The notes under the pieces are model-generated. The model worked only from the letters and a program-made list of their open reading frames with translations, did not search any database and was not told the DNA's origin. DNA of 64,000 bases, taken from the NCBI RefSeq assembly GCF_013249065.1, contig NZ_JABRWQ010000007.1:1-64000 (forward strand), written 5' to 3'. The stretch's first letter is position 1. Each line of letters begins with the position of its first letter. The translations under genes were made by a program, and so were the position numbers. This DNA comes from Winogradskyella litoriviva (lineage in GTDB: Bacteria; Bacteroidota; Bacteroidia; Flavobacteriales; Flavobacteriaceae). This document shows, piece after piece, positions 19,471 to 28,229 of the stretch.

Positions 19471-20361
19471 CTAATGTTTATTTCTAGGGTGCGCATTTGC
19501 ATATACTTTTTTTAATTCACTTATACTATTATGTGTATAAACTTGGGTTGCAGCTAAACTAGTATGTCCAAGTAATTCTTTAACAGTATTTAAATCTGCA
19601 CCTTGATTTAATAAGTGAGTTGCAAATGAATGTCTCAATACATGAGGACTGCATTTTGCTTTAGTGGATGCTTTACTAAAATACTTATTTATTATTCTGT
19701 AAACAAGTTTTTCGTATATTTTAAGACCATTTTTTGTTAAAAACAACATCTCTTTATCTTCTATTTTTGGTAATTTCATTCTATAATCCAAGTAGCAATC
19801 TAAGGCTTTTGCTAAAGATTTAATTAATGGTATGTACCTTTCTTTATTTCTTTTACCTAAAACTTTTATTTGATTATTACTATTATCAACATCTGATAAT
19901 TTTAAATTTACTAGCTCTATACGTCTAATTCCTGTAGCATAAAAAAGTTCTATAATTAAAAAATCTCTTGCACTTTCAAAATCTACTACTTCTATGCATT
20001 GCTCTAAAACCGTCTTTAATTCTTGTTGAGAAAAAGGCAATTGTATTTTTTTACCAACTTTTAATGCTTTATGCTGTTTTAACGGATTTACCTCTAATCC
20101 TTCAGTTTTAAGTAAAAACTTATAATATGTATTTAATGAAGATATTTTTCTGTTTATAGTTCGGTTTGAAATATTACTATCCACCAATTCCACAATCCAT
20201 TGTCTTATTTCAGAATAACCGACCCTTACCAAATTGTCAGTGTCATGATTTTGATTTAAAAAACTTTGAAAATTTTCAATATCTGTAGTATATGCTAAAA
20301 CCGTATGTTTAGAATATTTTTTTTCTAATAATAGATAGTCTTTAAAAGCCTTGATACTCAT
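19471..20361 (-). CDS. xerC: Tyrosine recombinase, XerC/XerD family
   Basis: The 296-residue site-specific recombinase probably resolves chromosome dimers at dif. The N-terminal SAM-like core-binding domain (residues 1-85, LLLEKKYSKHTVLAY) and the catalytic domain are present. Catalytic residues visible are Arg in ATGIRRIEL, the HxxR pair His240/Arg243 (HVLRHSFATHLL), His266 (LLGHTSLAATQ) and the nucleophile Tyr275. The size and housekeeping location (with hpf and tuf) argue for a Xer protein, not a mobile-element integrase. XerC versus XerD cannot be decided here. Confidence 0.88.
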   Translation of the reverse strand: MSIKAFKDYLLLEKKYSKHTVLAYTTDIENFQSFLNQNHDTDNLVRVGYSEIRQWIVELVDSNISNRTINRKISSLNTYYKFLLKTEGLEVNPLKQHKALKVGKKIQLPFSQQELKTVLEQCIEVVDFESARDFLIIELFYATGIRRIELVNLKLSDVDNSNNQIKVLGKRNKERYIPLIKSLAKALDCYLDYRMKLPKIEDKEMLFLTKNGLKIYEKLVYRIINKYFSKASTKAKCSPHVLRHSFATHLLNQGADLNTVKELLGHTSLAATQVYTHNSISELKKVYANAHPRNKH

Positions 20362-20423
20362 TCTTTTTTATTGATGAACTTTAAATATAACTATTTACCC
20401 TAATAAATATTGAATTTTAAAAT

Positions 20424-20450
20424 AAAAAATCCTGCTCTAAGGCAGGATTT
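20424..20450 (-). terminator. Terminator of the acyl-CoA dehydrogenase gene
   Basis: AAATCCTGC (20427-20435) and GCAGGATTT (20442-20450) form a 9-bp stem. On the minus strand it is followed by a run of U (plus-strand A-tract 20424-20429). Confidence 0.8.
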
Positions 20451-20478
20451 ATAATTCAATTTATTAAAACTTATTATA

Positions 20479-21645
20479 TTAAGTAGCAGGTTTATAATCC
20501 TTATTATCGATTACCATTTTAGCGATAATCTCTTTTAAGATTTCAGAAGTTCCACCTCCAATTGGCCCCAAACGACTATCTCTAGCCATACGAGCTAATG
20601 GATACTCTTCCATATAACCATAACCACCTAAAAATTGAAGACATTGATATATTACATCGTCTGCCATTTTAGTAGACTGCAATTTAGACATGGTTGCTTC
20701 TTTCACCACATAATCTCCCATATCTAAACGTTTTGCAACATAATAATTGAATTGCTTACAAATTTCCATTTGTGTTTCGCATTCTACAAATGCATGTCTT
20801 AAGGCTTGAAATTTATCAATAGTTCTCCCAAAAGCAGTTCTTTCTGACATGTATTGTTTTGCATATTCTAAAGCATACTCTGCTCTCGCATGTCCGTTAA
20901 CACCCATTATTAATCGCTCTAAGGCAAAATGTTGCATTATATATGGAAATCCTTGATTTTCTTCGCCCATTAAATTTGAGGCAGGAATTACCACATTATC
21001 GAAAGCAATTTCTCCGGTATCAGAAGCTCTCCAACCTAACTTATCTAATTTTGTTGCAGAAATTCCTGGTGTATCTCTATCCATTACAAAAATACTAATC
21101 CCTTTATTTCCTAACTCGGGTTTTGTTTTTGCAGCAACAACTAAGTAATCGCTATAAACACCATTTGTTATAAACGTTTTTGAACCATTGATTACAAACG
21201 TGTCTCCTTTTTTTACTGCTGTAGTTCTCATACCAGCAACATCACTTCCTCCAAAAGGCTCGGTGATACATAAACATCCTATAGCTTCACCTAAAACACT
21301 TGGTGTTAAATATTTTTCTTTTTGTGCATGGTTTCCTTCCTTGTTTAGATGTGTCATTGCTAAATAAGCATGTGCCCACATTGCAGCCGCAAAGCCACCA
21401 GAATTAATACGTTGTAATTCTTCTAGAAAAATAACTGTATAAAATAAATCTAAATTTAGTCCACCATAAGCTTCAGGTGTTGCTAACCCAAAATAACCCA
21501 TATCTCCAAACTTCTTCCAGATAAAACGTTCTATACTACCCGTTTCTTCCCATTTATCAATATGTGGCAGCACTTCTTTTTGTAAAAAATCTCTTAGACT
21601 TTCTCTAAACAAATTGTGCTCTTCAGTAAAATATAAATTAGACAT
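20479..21645 (-). CDS. Acyl-CoA dehydrogenase family protein
   Basis: This FAD-dependent enzyme probably oxidises an acyl-CoA to the 2-enoyl-CoA. The 388 residues have the three-domain arrangement: N-terminal helices, a middle strand domain with CLCITEPFGGSDVAGM (FAD/substrate contact) and WRASDTGEIAFDNVVIP, and a C-terminal helical domain with RTAFGRTIDKFQALRH and LQFLGGYGYMEEYPLARMARDSR. The usual YEGT catalytic glutamate position reads IGGGTSEI, so the base is not there. By analogy with isovaleryl- and long-chain enzymes a glutamate in the AEYALEY helix may serve; this is inference. Substrate is unknown. It starts 13 bp after the HhH gene. Confidence 0.9.
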   Translation of the reverse strand: MSNLYFTEEHNLFRESLRDFLQKEVLPHIDKWEETGSIERFIWKKFGDMGYFGLATPEAYGGLNLDLFYTVIFLEELQRINSGGFAAAMWAHAYLAMTHLNKEGNHAQKEKYLTPSVLGEAIGCLCITEPFGGSDVAGMRTTAVKKGDTFVINGSKTFITNGVYSDYLVVAAKTKPELGNKGISIFVMDRDTPGISATKLDKLGWRASDTGEIAFDNVVIPASNLMGEENQGFPYIMQHFALERLIMGVNGHARAEYALEYAKQYMSERTAFGRTIDKFQALRHAFVECETQMEICKQFNYYVAKRLDMGDYVVKEATMSKLQSTKMADDVIYQCLQFLGGYGYMEEYPLARMARDSRLGPIGGGTSEILKEIIAKMVIDNKDYKPAT

Positions 21646-21658
21646 AAATTGTTGTTTG

Positions 21659-22546
21659 TTAAAGATGCAAATATAACTTAATTATATCGAATTTCTTGAT
21701 TGGGAAATCTTCTACTTTTAATAAATCTTCAATTGATTTAAATCCATCTCTAAGTGTCCTTTCTTCTATGATGTGATGCGCAACTTCATAATCTATATAT
21801 TGAATAGTTACTAGTTCATCTCTACTTGCTGTATTAAGATTATAGGTTTTAATTGCTCTTGGTGTCTTAACTGTAAAATCGTTTTTTATTCGTTCTACAA
21901 CCTCAGGAGACAAACCGTAAACTTCAGTTAGTTGAACATCTGAAATAAAACCACCGTTAAATTTACTTCGGTATTTAATAATTCTTTCGGATAACTTTTC
22001 TCCTACACCATAAACCTTTTGTAATTGAGATGCTGAGGCTATATTTAAATCTATTTTTTGCTCATAAGTTTTTGGTGTTTTAGAATTTGCATAAGTATTA
22101 CTATAATCTTGAAACTTAGGTTTTGGGTTAGTTACCCAATCTGGGAATTTAAAATATGGCGATACAACTGCTAAAAATGAGTCGGAAACTTTAGTTATCT
22201 TTTGAAATTCTTTAGCTGAATTTACCCATTGATTGGTTGCTCTAAACTTATGAAGTCTATCAATTTGTTCATTTGTCATTCCTAAAGTATAGCCTTTGTA
22301 ATCTGTAATGAAATTTGGGTTAAAAGGATAAATTTTTGGTTTCTTATTTTCAATTTCAACTAAACGTAATGAATCTACTTCGGCTTTAAATTTTTCGATT
22401 TCAATAGTATCTAATGGAATATCATCATTAGATGAAAAAAAACTATTAGGCGCAAACCAATACACACATTGTAAACAAATTATTATAGCCAACAATAAAA
22501 AAATCCCATTTCGTTGTTGATTAGAAAACTGAAAATGGGATTTCAT
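21659..22546 (-). CDS. Helix-hairpin-helix (ComEA-like) protein, membrane anchored
   Basis: The 295-residue protein has one N-terminal membrane span (residues about 13-32, GIFLLLAIIICLQCVYWF) and repeated helix-hairpin-helix DNA-binding units: one around LGMTNEQIDRLHKFR, a clear ComEA-type unit at IDLNIASASQLQKVYGVGEK and another at YNLNTASRDELVTIQYID. ComEA proteins bind incoming DNA in transformation. Here the anchor places the domains in the periplasm, but no other competence gene is adjacent, so a DNA-uptake role is only a possibility. It sits 20 bp after the AgcS gene. Confidence 0.8.
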   Translation of the reverse strand: MKSHFQFSNQQRNGIFLLLAIIICLQCVYWFAPNSFFSSNDDIPLDTIEIEKFKAEVDSLRLVEIENKKPKIYPFNPNFITDYKGYTLGMTNEQIDRLHKFRATNQWVNSAKEFQKITKVSDSFLAVVSPYFKFPDWVTNPKPKFQDYSNTYANSKTPKTYEQKIDLNIASASQLQKVYGVGEKLSERIIKYRSKFNGGFISDVQLTEVYGLSPEVVERIKNDFTVKTPRAIKTYNLNTASRDELVTIQYIDYEVAHHIIEERTLRDGFKSIEDLLKVEDFPIKKFDIIKLYLHL

Positions 22547-22566
22547 GTATTAATGTTTTAAGTGAT

Positions 22567-24162
22567 TTATGCTTTATTTTCCTTAATAGCTTTCATGTAC
22601 TTATTAAGCTCTCCCTTAACTTTTGGAGCAAGTAGAACTAAACCAACCATATTTGGAACCATCATTGCAAAAATCATAGCATCTGAGAAGCCAATTACAG
22701 AACCTAAACTAATGGAAGCACCAACTATTACAAATAAGCAAAATAATACTTTATATACATATTCTGTTGTCTTTGTTCTTCCGAATAAAAAGGCCCAACC
22801 TTGGTAACCATAATACGACCAAGAAATCATTGTACTAAATGCAAACAATACTACTGCAACGGTTAAAACGTATGGGAACCATGATATAACAGATTCAAAA
22901 GCACCAGATGTTAACAAAATTGCATCTGCATCATTTAAGCCTGCATTTGCTGAAGTTACATTTCCTGTAATTACTAAAACTAAGGCTGTCATTGTACATA
23001 CCACAACTGTATCTATAAATGGTTCTAACAAAGCTACTAATCCTTCTGATGCTGCATATTTTGTTTTCACTGCTGAATGAGCAATAGATGCAGAACCAAC
23101 ACCAGCTTCATTAGAAAATGCTGCTCTTCTAAATCCTTGTACTAACACACCAATTGCTCCTCCTGCTACTCCTTCTGGACTAAAAGCACCTTCAAAAATT
23201 TGAACAAAGGCGTCACCTACCATATTGAAATTAGCAAAAATCACGAAAAGGGAAGCTGCCACATATATAACTACCATAAATGGTACTATCTTGTCTGTAA
23301 CTTTTGCAATTTTCTTAATACCGCCAATAATTACAATTGCTACAAGTGATGCCATTACTATACCAAAAACCCAACGATAACCATTCATAAATGATTCTTC
23401 ACCACCCGTCATGTGCTCAAATAACTGAGCTGCTTGGTTAACTTGAAACATATTACCGCCTCCAAAAGAACCTCCAATAACAAATAATGCAAATATGGAT
23501 GCTAATACTTTTCCTAATCCGCCAAGGCCTTTAGATTTTAAACCCTTAGTTAAGTAGTACATTGGACCACCGTAAACGGTACCATCCTCATCAATATCTC
23601 TATATTTTACACCAAGTGTACATTCTACAAATTTAGATGCCATACCAAGAAAACCAGCCACAATCATCCAAAATGTTGCACCAGCACCACCAACAGAAAC
23701 TGCGATAGCAACACCTGCTATATTTCCTAAACCAACGGTTGCTGACAAAGCTGCCGTTAAAGCTTGAAAATGTGATACTTCGCCTTCATGGTCTTCTATT
23801 GCAATTGTTTCAATGTTATCGCCACCTGGTGTAGAATCTCCTGCGCCAACTAAAGACTCATGATGGTCTAATTCATCATATTTTCCTCTAACAATATTTA
23901 CAGAAGTAAAAAAACCTTTAAAATTAATAAACTTGAAATAGATTGTAAAGTATAGCGCACCCAAAATTAAAGGGAATAATACCCAAAAGACTTTTACTCC
24001 TCCACCGAAATCTATTTGATAAAAAATTCCACGAACAAACCAACCTGTTGCATTACCAAAAGCTTCATCTATTTGCTGGTCAATGCCAACTTCTTGTGCC
24101 TCTTGAGCAAAGTTTAATAATGGTAAAATGAGTGTAAAAAGTGATAGAAGATATTTCTTCAT
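22567..24162 (-). CDS. Alanine/glycine:cation symporter family protein (AgcS)
   Basis: This sodium-coupled amino-acid carrier has 531 residues. The family signature region (VGLGNIAGVAIAVSVGGAGA, FWMIVAGFLGMASKFVECTLG, GGPMYYLTKGL) and about ten membrane spans are present. Two departures from the standard size are visible. The first about 20 residues look like a cleavable signal peptide (LLNFAQ-E). A polar acidic insert at about 97-126 separates the first membrane region from the GNIAG core. The terminal residues KENKA are cytoplasmic. Alanine, glycine or glutamine are possible substrates; none is proven. Confidence 0.9.
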   Translation of the reverse strand: MKKYLLSLFTLILPLLNFAQEAQEVGIDQQIDEAFGNATGWFVRGIFYQIDFGGGVKVFWVLFPLILGALYFTIYFKFINFKGFFTSVNIVRGKYDELDHHESLVGAGDSTPGGDNIETIAIEDHEGEVSHFQALTAALSATVGLGNIAGVAIAVSVGGAGATFWMIVAGFLGMASKFVECTLGVKYRDIDEDGTVYGGPMYYLTKGLKSKGLGGLGKVLASIFALFVIGGSFGGGNMFQVNQAAQLFEHMTGGEESFMNGYRWVFGIVMASLVAIVIIGGIKKIAKVTDKIVPFMVVIYVAASLFVIFANFNMVGDAFVQIFEGAFSPEGVAGGAIGVLVQGFRRAAFSNEAGVGSASIAHSAVKTKYAASEGLVALLEPFIDTVVVCTMTALVLVITGNVTSANAGLNDADAILLTSGAFESVISWFPYVLTVAVVLFAFSTMISWSYYGYQGWAFLFGRTKTTEYVYKVLFCLFVIVGASISLGSVIGFSDAMIFAMMVPNMVGLVLLAPKVKGELNKYMKAIKENKA

Positions 24163-24252
24163 GTGTAAGGGTTGTTAGTTAGTTTTGTATTTGAAGCTGA
24201 CAAGATGCTAAAAAATATTGAGTTTTTAAAGCATCACCTGTTAAAAAGGTCT

Positions 24253-25281
24253 TTATTCTAGCTCTATGTTATAAATAGAGTTCAACTTTTGTATTTGTTC
24301 TGGTCTTCCTAAAACTATGATTTTTGAACCAGATATTAATTTGGTATCTGCTTCTGGATTAACAATATATTCTCCTTGAAGGTCTTTAAAACCAATTACT
24401 GTACAACCCGTTTTTTTGCGTAAGTCTAAATCTCTAATCGTTTTTTCTTGAGCTGCATTATAAAGTTGCTCAACTTTAACTTCTTCAATATTAATATTGC
24501 GTTCTCCTACAATTCCTAAATTATCAATAAACTCTACCAAATCCGGAATTACAACTAGTGACGCCATGTGATCACCACCTATTCTATCTGGAAGAATAAC
24601 ATTATTGGCTCCTGCTAGCTTCAATTTATTATAAGAAGTTTCTTGAGATGCTCTACTAATAATGCACATCTCTTTATTTATTTGCCTTGCAGAAAGCACC
24701 ACAAATAAATTATCTGCATCACTTGGCAAGGCACTAATTAAGGTGCTTGCTCGCTCTATACCAGCTTCAAATAGTATGTCATCTTCATTAGCATTTCCAT
24801 AAATAAATGGAATATCTTCTTCTTGAAATTTTTCTATAATCTCCTTATTACGTTCAATAACAACATATGGCTTACCATAATCCAATAGTTTTTTTGCGGC
24901 TTGCTTTCCGTTACGTCCAAAACCACAAATGATAATATGGTCAGACATGGCATCAATTTTCTTCTGCATTTTACGTTGTTTTATGTCTTCAAAATTATTT
25001 CTACTAAGAATGTATTCGGTAATTATAGATATAGCATAACCGACAATAACCACACTTGCTAAAATTAAGAATATCGTAAAAATCTTAGATTGTGTATCTA
25101 ATGGGTTAACTTCTGCAAAACCCACAGTTGTAATTGTAATAACCGTCATGTAAACGGCATCTAACCAATCGTAATCTGAAATAAATCGATATCCAAAAAC
25201 ACCAATAGTCATTAAAAACACAAGCATCATAATTGCAGTGTAAATCTTAGATCTATAGAGTCTTAAAAGTGGATTATCCAT
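24253..25281 (-). CDS. Two-TM potassium channel with RCK (TrkA-N/TrkA-C) domain
   Basis: The 342-residue protein resembles MthK/Kch-type ligand-gated channels. Two membrane helices (about 15-31 and 68-90) flank a pore loop with filter TTVGF at 51-55, a common variant of TVGYG. The RCK domain follows with nucleotide-binding GFGRNG at 120-125, and a TrkA-C-like tail ends with GSKIIVLGRPEQI. It probably conducts K+ or related cations under control of a cytosolic ligand. It starts 5 bp after the PspC-like gene, suggesting co-expression. Confidence 0.9.
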   Translation of the reverse strand: MDNPLLRLYRSKIYTAIMMLVFLMTIGVFGYRFISDYDWLDAVYMTVITITTVGFAEVNPLDTQSKIFTIFLILASVVIVGYAISIITEYILSRNNFEDIKQRKMQKKIDAMSDHIIICGFGRNGKQAAKKLLDYGKPYVVIERNKEIIEKFQEEDIPFIYGNANEDDILFEAGIERASTLISALPSDADNLFVVLSARQINKEMCIISRASQETSYNKLKLAGANNVILPDRIGGDHMASLVVIPDLVEFIDNLGIVGERNINIEEVKVEQLYNAAQEKTIRDLDLRKKTGCTVIGFKDLQGEYIVNPEADTKLISGSKIIVLGRPEQIQKLNSIYNIELE

Positions 25282-25286
25282 AATTA

Positions 25287-25514
25287 TTATAAGTCGAAAA
25301 CAGAAGAGCGTTTGGTATAAACAATATCTTTAATTCGCATCCAAAATGCTAAAAACACATATAATGCAAAACCAAAACCTAAGGTAACAAAGGTGAGATA
25401 CATAAATGATGTTCTTACTATTTTTGCTCTAATCCCTAAACGGTCTGCAATACGCTGACAAACGTAGTATCCTCGTTTTTGAAAATATAATAGTAAGCTG
25501 TAAGGCTTATTCAT
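25287..25514 (-). CDS. PspC-domain small membrane protein
   Basis: The 75-residue protein has an N-terminal cytosolic segment (GYYVCQRIADRLGIRAKIVR) and one hydrophobic segment (FMYLTFVTLGFGFALYVFLAFWM), as in PspC. PspC proteins sense envelope stress in some bacteria, but no PspA/PspB is present nearby. It probably forms an operon with the channel gene 5 bp downstream; whether it modulates the channel is unknown. Confidence 0.8.
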   Translation of the reverse strand: MNKPYSLLLYFQKRGYYVCQRIADRLGIRAKIVRTSFMYLTFVTLGFGFALYVFLAFWMRIKDIVYTKRSSVFDL

Positions 25515-25605
25515 GTTTTTTTATAGTTTATATTTTGATACTCGACACGTAATCTTTGTTTATATAACAAAACATTTTACACGCTCGTTTCATAACGCAA
25601 TTTAG

Positions 25606-26880
25606 CTAATTTTTAACTATTAGACTATTACCAATTGCACATTGTAAACATTTGTTGTTATCGCAAAATTTTTGTTTTAATTGCAGTAAACCTTGCGAGT
25701 TTAACGCATTCTTTTCCAATGGTTTTAAATCTAGAAATTTAGAAACAATACTATTATTTTCAATCTTAATTTCTTTTATAAGTTGAAATAACTCCTCTTC
25801 AATTGATTTTCCTTGAAACTTCGCATAACTAAATTTTAAAGGGATTAAGGTGTTAATTATTAATAAATCTACGAAAGGTTTAGTCATTAATTTTTTAAAA
25901 ACTTTAGAGGTTTTAGAAAATGTATAATGCGTTGTCCAGTACGTTGTAACTCCTAAATTAAAAAGTTTATAAAACTCATTTTTTGAATTTAATTGCATCA
26001 CTTTTGAAAACAAATTCTGTTCTAAACTATATAAATTAGCAAATTGAGACAAACGAATTGTTGGAAAATTTGGAGGTCTCAATCTAAAAAATTGCATTGG
26101 TAAAACACCTTGATTAGTAAGATTAAATTTCTGTTTTAAAAATCCGTAACGATGCTTTAAATCTATATAATAGGCATCTTCAATATTTTCATCAAACAAT
26201 AAATTTGACTGCCCAAATAGCAACGCTTCTAAATCTAAAACATCATTTTGAAGTTTCCGAACAATCGAAAAACCTATTGAATTAGCTATACTCAAAAACG
26301 ATTCTCCGTTGACTTTAAGTCCGAAATTTTTCAATAACATTTTAAACAATACGGCTTCCCAATTGTTATTGGATTCTTTTAACAATTGATTTATAGACTC
26401 AGATTTTAGTTCTAAACGTTCTATGTATAATCTTTCTAACCAATTATTTAACACAAATTCATTGACACTTGAAAAGCTAGACTCACAATTAATCCAAGTT
26501 TTAGATTGCATGAGGTTTTTATAATTATGGATTAAGTTTAAATCCACAACATTTTTTAATTCTAACGTCGGAATTTTAGAATTGTCACTTCTAAATATTT
26601 CAGTATCATGCTCCCAAACTACATGCAGAATAACATTATCATAAGCTTTATCAGTTTCATGGTTATGGACATACCAATCTGAAGATTTAATATGTATCTC
26701 TACATTACCAGCCCAAAGCTGGTCTCCAATACTTAGCTGTGCATTAAAAAAATCTGGACCAGCATTATGGTTATGCTGCCCTAAATTAGAAATACTAATA
26801 ACCTCATCATTTGAGGTTTTTAATAATGACGAATCGAAGGCCTTGTGTTTCCAGATATAATGAAGAAAATCTTCTTGCAT
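25606..26880 (-). CDS. DUF2851 family protein
   Basis: The 424-residue protein has the N-terminal DUF2851 hallmark (NAGPDFFNAQLSIGDQLWAG, then VEIHIKSSDWYVHNH), which resembles a nuclease-like fold in its Asp/Glu-x-His spacing. The C-terminus has a Cys cluster, Cys406, Cys411 and Cys414 (FCDNNKCLQC), possibly a metal site. Function is unknown. The family is widespread in Bacteroidota. It diverges from the 27003 gene across a spacer with a 16-bp palindrome at 26931-26946. Confidence 0.85.
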   Translation of the reverse strand: MQEDFLHYIWKHKAFDSSLLKTSNDEVISISNLGQHNHNAGPDFFNAQLSIGDQLWAGNVEIHIKSSDWYVHNHETDKAYDNVILHVVWEHDTEIFRSDNSKIPTLELKNVVDLNLIHNYKNLMQSKTWINCESSFSSVNEFVLNNWLERLYIERLELKSESINQLLKESNNNWEAVLFKMLLKNFGLKVNGESFLSIANSIGFSIVRKLQNDVLDLEALLFGQSNLLFDENIEDAYYIDLKHRYGFLKQKFNLTNQGVLPMQFFRLRPPNFPTIRLSQFANLYSLEQNLFSKVMQLNSKNEFYKLFNLGVTTYWTTHYTFSKTSKVFKKLMTKPFVDLLIINTLIPLKFSYAKFQGKSIEEELFQLIKEIKIENNSIVSKFLDLKPLEKNALNSQGLLQLKQKFCDNNKCLQCAIGNSLIVKN

Positions 26881-26930
26881 GCTCTAAAATAGAGAATTAC
26901 AATTAAACTATTACGTGTTTTTAAAAAATT

Positions 26931-26946
26931 TACGTAGTTCTACGTA
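26931..26946. promoter_or_regulatory. Palindrome in a divergent promoter region
   Basis: TACGTAG-TT-CTACGTA is a perfect two-fold site, 51 bp from the DUF2851 start and 57 bp from the endonuclease-like gene start. This placement suits a regulator operator controlling one or both genes. Confidence 0.5.
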
Positions 26947-27002
26947 CAAATTTCAATTAGATTATAATTAACTTGTAAACGCAACTTAAAATCTAAAAAT
27001 CT

Positions 27003-28145
27003 ATGCGTTACTATGCTCTTAAAAGTGATTTTCGAGAACCTGCTGAACGACATCGGGTTATCAAACGATTAACAAGCCTAAAAGAAGATTTAGATAATAG
27101 AATTCCTGAAAAAATCTTTAATAAAAACGTTTTAATTGCTACCTGGAATATTAGAGATTTTGATTCTAATAAATACGGTTATGGACCTAGAACAAAAGAA
27201 GCTTTTTTTTATATGTCAGAAATTATTTCGAGCTTCGATTTGGTAGCTATACAAGAAGTAAACGAAAACCTATATGCCTTTAATCGCTTAATGTATGTAA
27301 TGGGTGAAGATTGGGACTACATTATGACAGACGTAACAGAAGGAAGTTCTGGTAATGGAGAACGTATGGCTTATATTTATGATACCAAACGTGTTTCTTT
27401 TAAAAAAGTAGCTGGCGAAATAGTTTTAACACCAAGCCAACTAATTGGAGATAAAAAACAATTTGCAAGAACACCATATTTGGTTGCTTTTCAATCGGGT
27501 TGGTTTAAATTTAAATTATGTACTGCTCATATTTATTTTGGAGCAGACTCTGGTGAAAAACTAAAACAACGAATTGAAGAAATTGATGCTATAGCAAGCA
27601 ACATTAAAAAACGAGCTAAACGTTATGATGAAAATCTAATTCTATTAGGTGACTTTAACATCTTTAGTCCAGAGCATGAAACCATGAAGACATTAAAAAA
27701 ACATGGGTATATAATTCCTAAAGGTATTGAAGATAACCCTTCTAATATGTACCAAACAAAACATTATGACCAAATTGCCTTTATGGAAAAAAAGGGAGAA
27801 GTTATTTTTGGTGACCAAGACAATAGTGCTGGAGCTTATAATTATTACAATCGTGTTTTTAGTACACGTCAATTTAAAGATTACCAATCTCTGGTATTCG
27901 AAAACTTAAAAGGCAAATTAAAAAAACAAAAAAATAAACTAGCGAAAACAACAGATTTAAAAAAACAAAAAACTATTAAAAAATCTATTGCAAAATTTGA
28001 AGGCATTATTGCCAATGAAGCCAAACAAAAGGACTATTATAAAAAAGAATGGCGCACTTTTCAGCTCAGTGATCATTTACCCATGTGGACAGAATTAAAA
28101 ATTAACTTTAGTCTGAGTTATTTGGAGAAGATAAAGAATGAGTAA
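27003..28145 (+). CDS. Endonuclease/exonuclease/phosphatase family protein
   Basis: The 380-residue protein has the EEP metal-dependent phosphoesterase motifs: ATWNIRDFD with Asn49, LVAIQEVNE with Glu85, LILLGDFNIF and a C-terminal SDHLPMW with the catalytic His. There is no signal peptide, so it is probably cytosolic. A lysine-rich insert at about residues 302-345 (QKNKLAKTTDLKKQKTIKKS) could form a coiled coil and might contact nucleic acid. The substrate may be DNA, RNA, an inositol phosphate or other phosphodiester; the sequence does not say. A good terminator follows. Confidence 0.88.
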   Translation: MRYYALKSDFREPAERHRVIKRLTSLKEDLDNRIPEKIFNKNVLIATWNIRDFDSNKYGYGPRTKEAFFYMSEIISSFDLVAIQEVNENLYAFNRLMYVMGEDWDYIMTDVTEGSSGNGERMAYIYDTKRVSFKKVAGEIVLTPSQLIGDKKQFARTPYLVAFQSGWFKFKLCTAHIYFGADSGEKLKQRIEEIDAIASNIKKRAKRYDENLILLGDFNIFSPEHETMKTLKKHGYIIPKGIEDNPSNMYQTKHYDQIAFMEKKGEVIFGDQDNSAGAYNYYNRVFSTRQFKDYQSLVFENLKGKLKKQKNKLAKTTDLKKQKTIKKSIAKFEGIIANEAKQKDYYKKEWRTFQLSDHLPMWTELKINFSLSYLEKIKNE

Positions 28146-28159
28146 TCCTATTAAACAAA

Positions 28160-28190
28160 CAAAATCCTGAGTAATACACAGGATTTTTTG
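28160..28190 (+). terminator. Terminator after the endonuclease-like gene
   Basis: AAATCCTG (28162-28169) and CAGGATTT (28179-28186) form the stem, with a T-tract after it. The A-tract before it makes it usable in both directions, including for the converging PLP enzyme gene that ends at 28230. Confidence 0.8.
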
Positions 28191-28229
28191 TTTATTTTAA
28201 TATATGATTATTGCCAAGGCAGCAATTGA

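Noticed and set aside
19471-20361. Integrase of a mobile element inserted near tRNA genes
   Set aside because: Tyrosine recombinase next to tRNAs suggested an island, but there are no att repeats, no tRNA duplication and no foreign genes; hpf-xerC context is housekeeping.
26886-27002. Small ORF or riboswitch in the 26881-27002 spacer
   Set aside because: Only the palindrome stands out; no conserved aptamer-like pairing or coding potential is visible.
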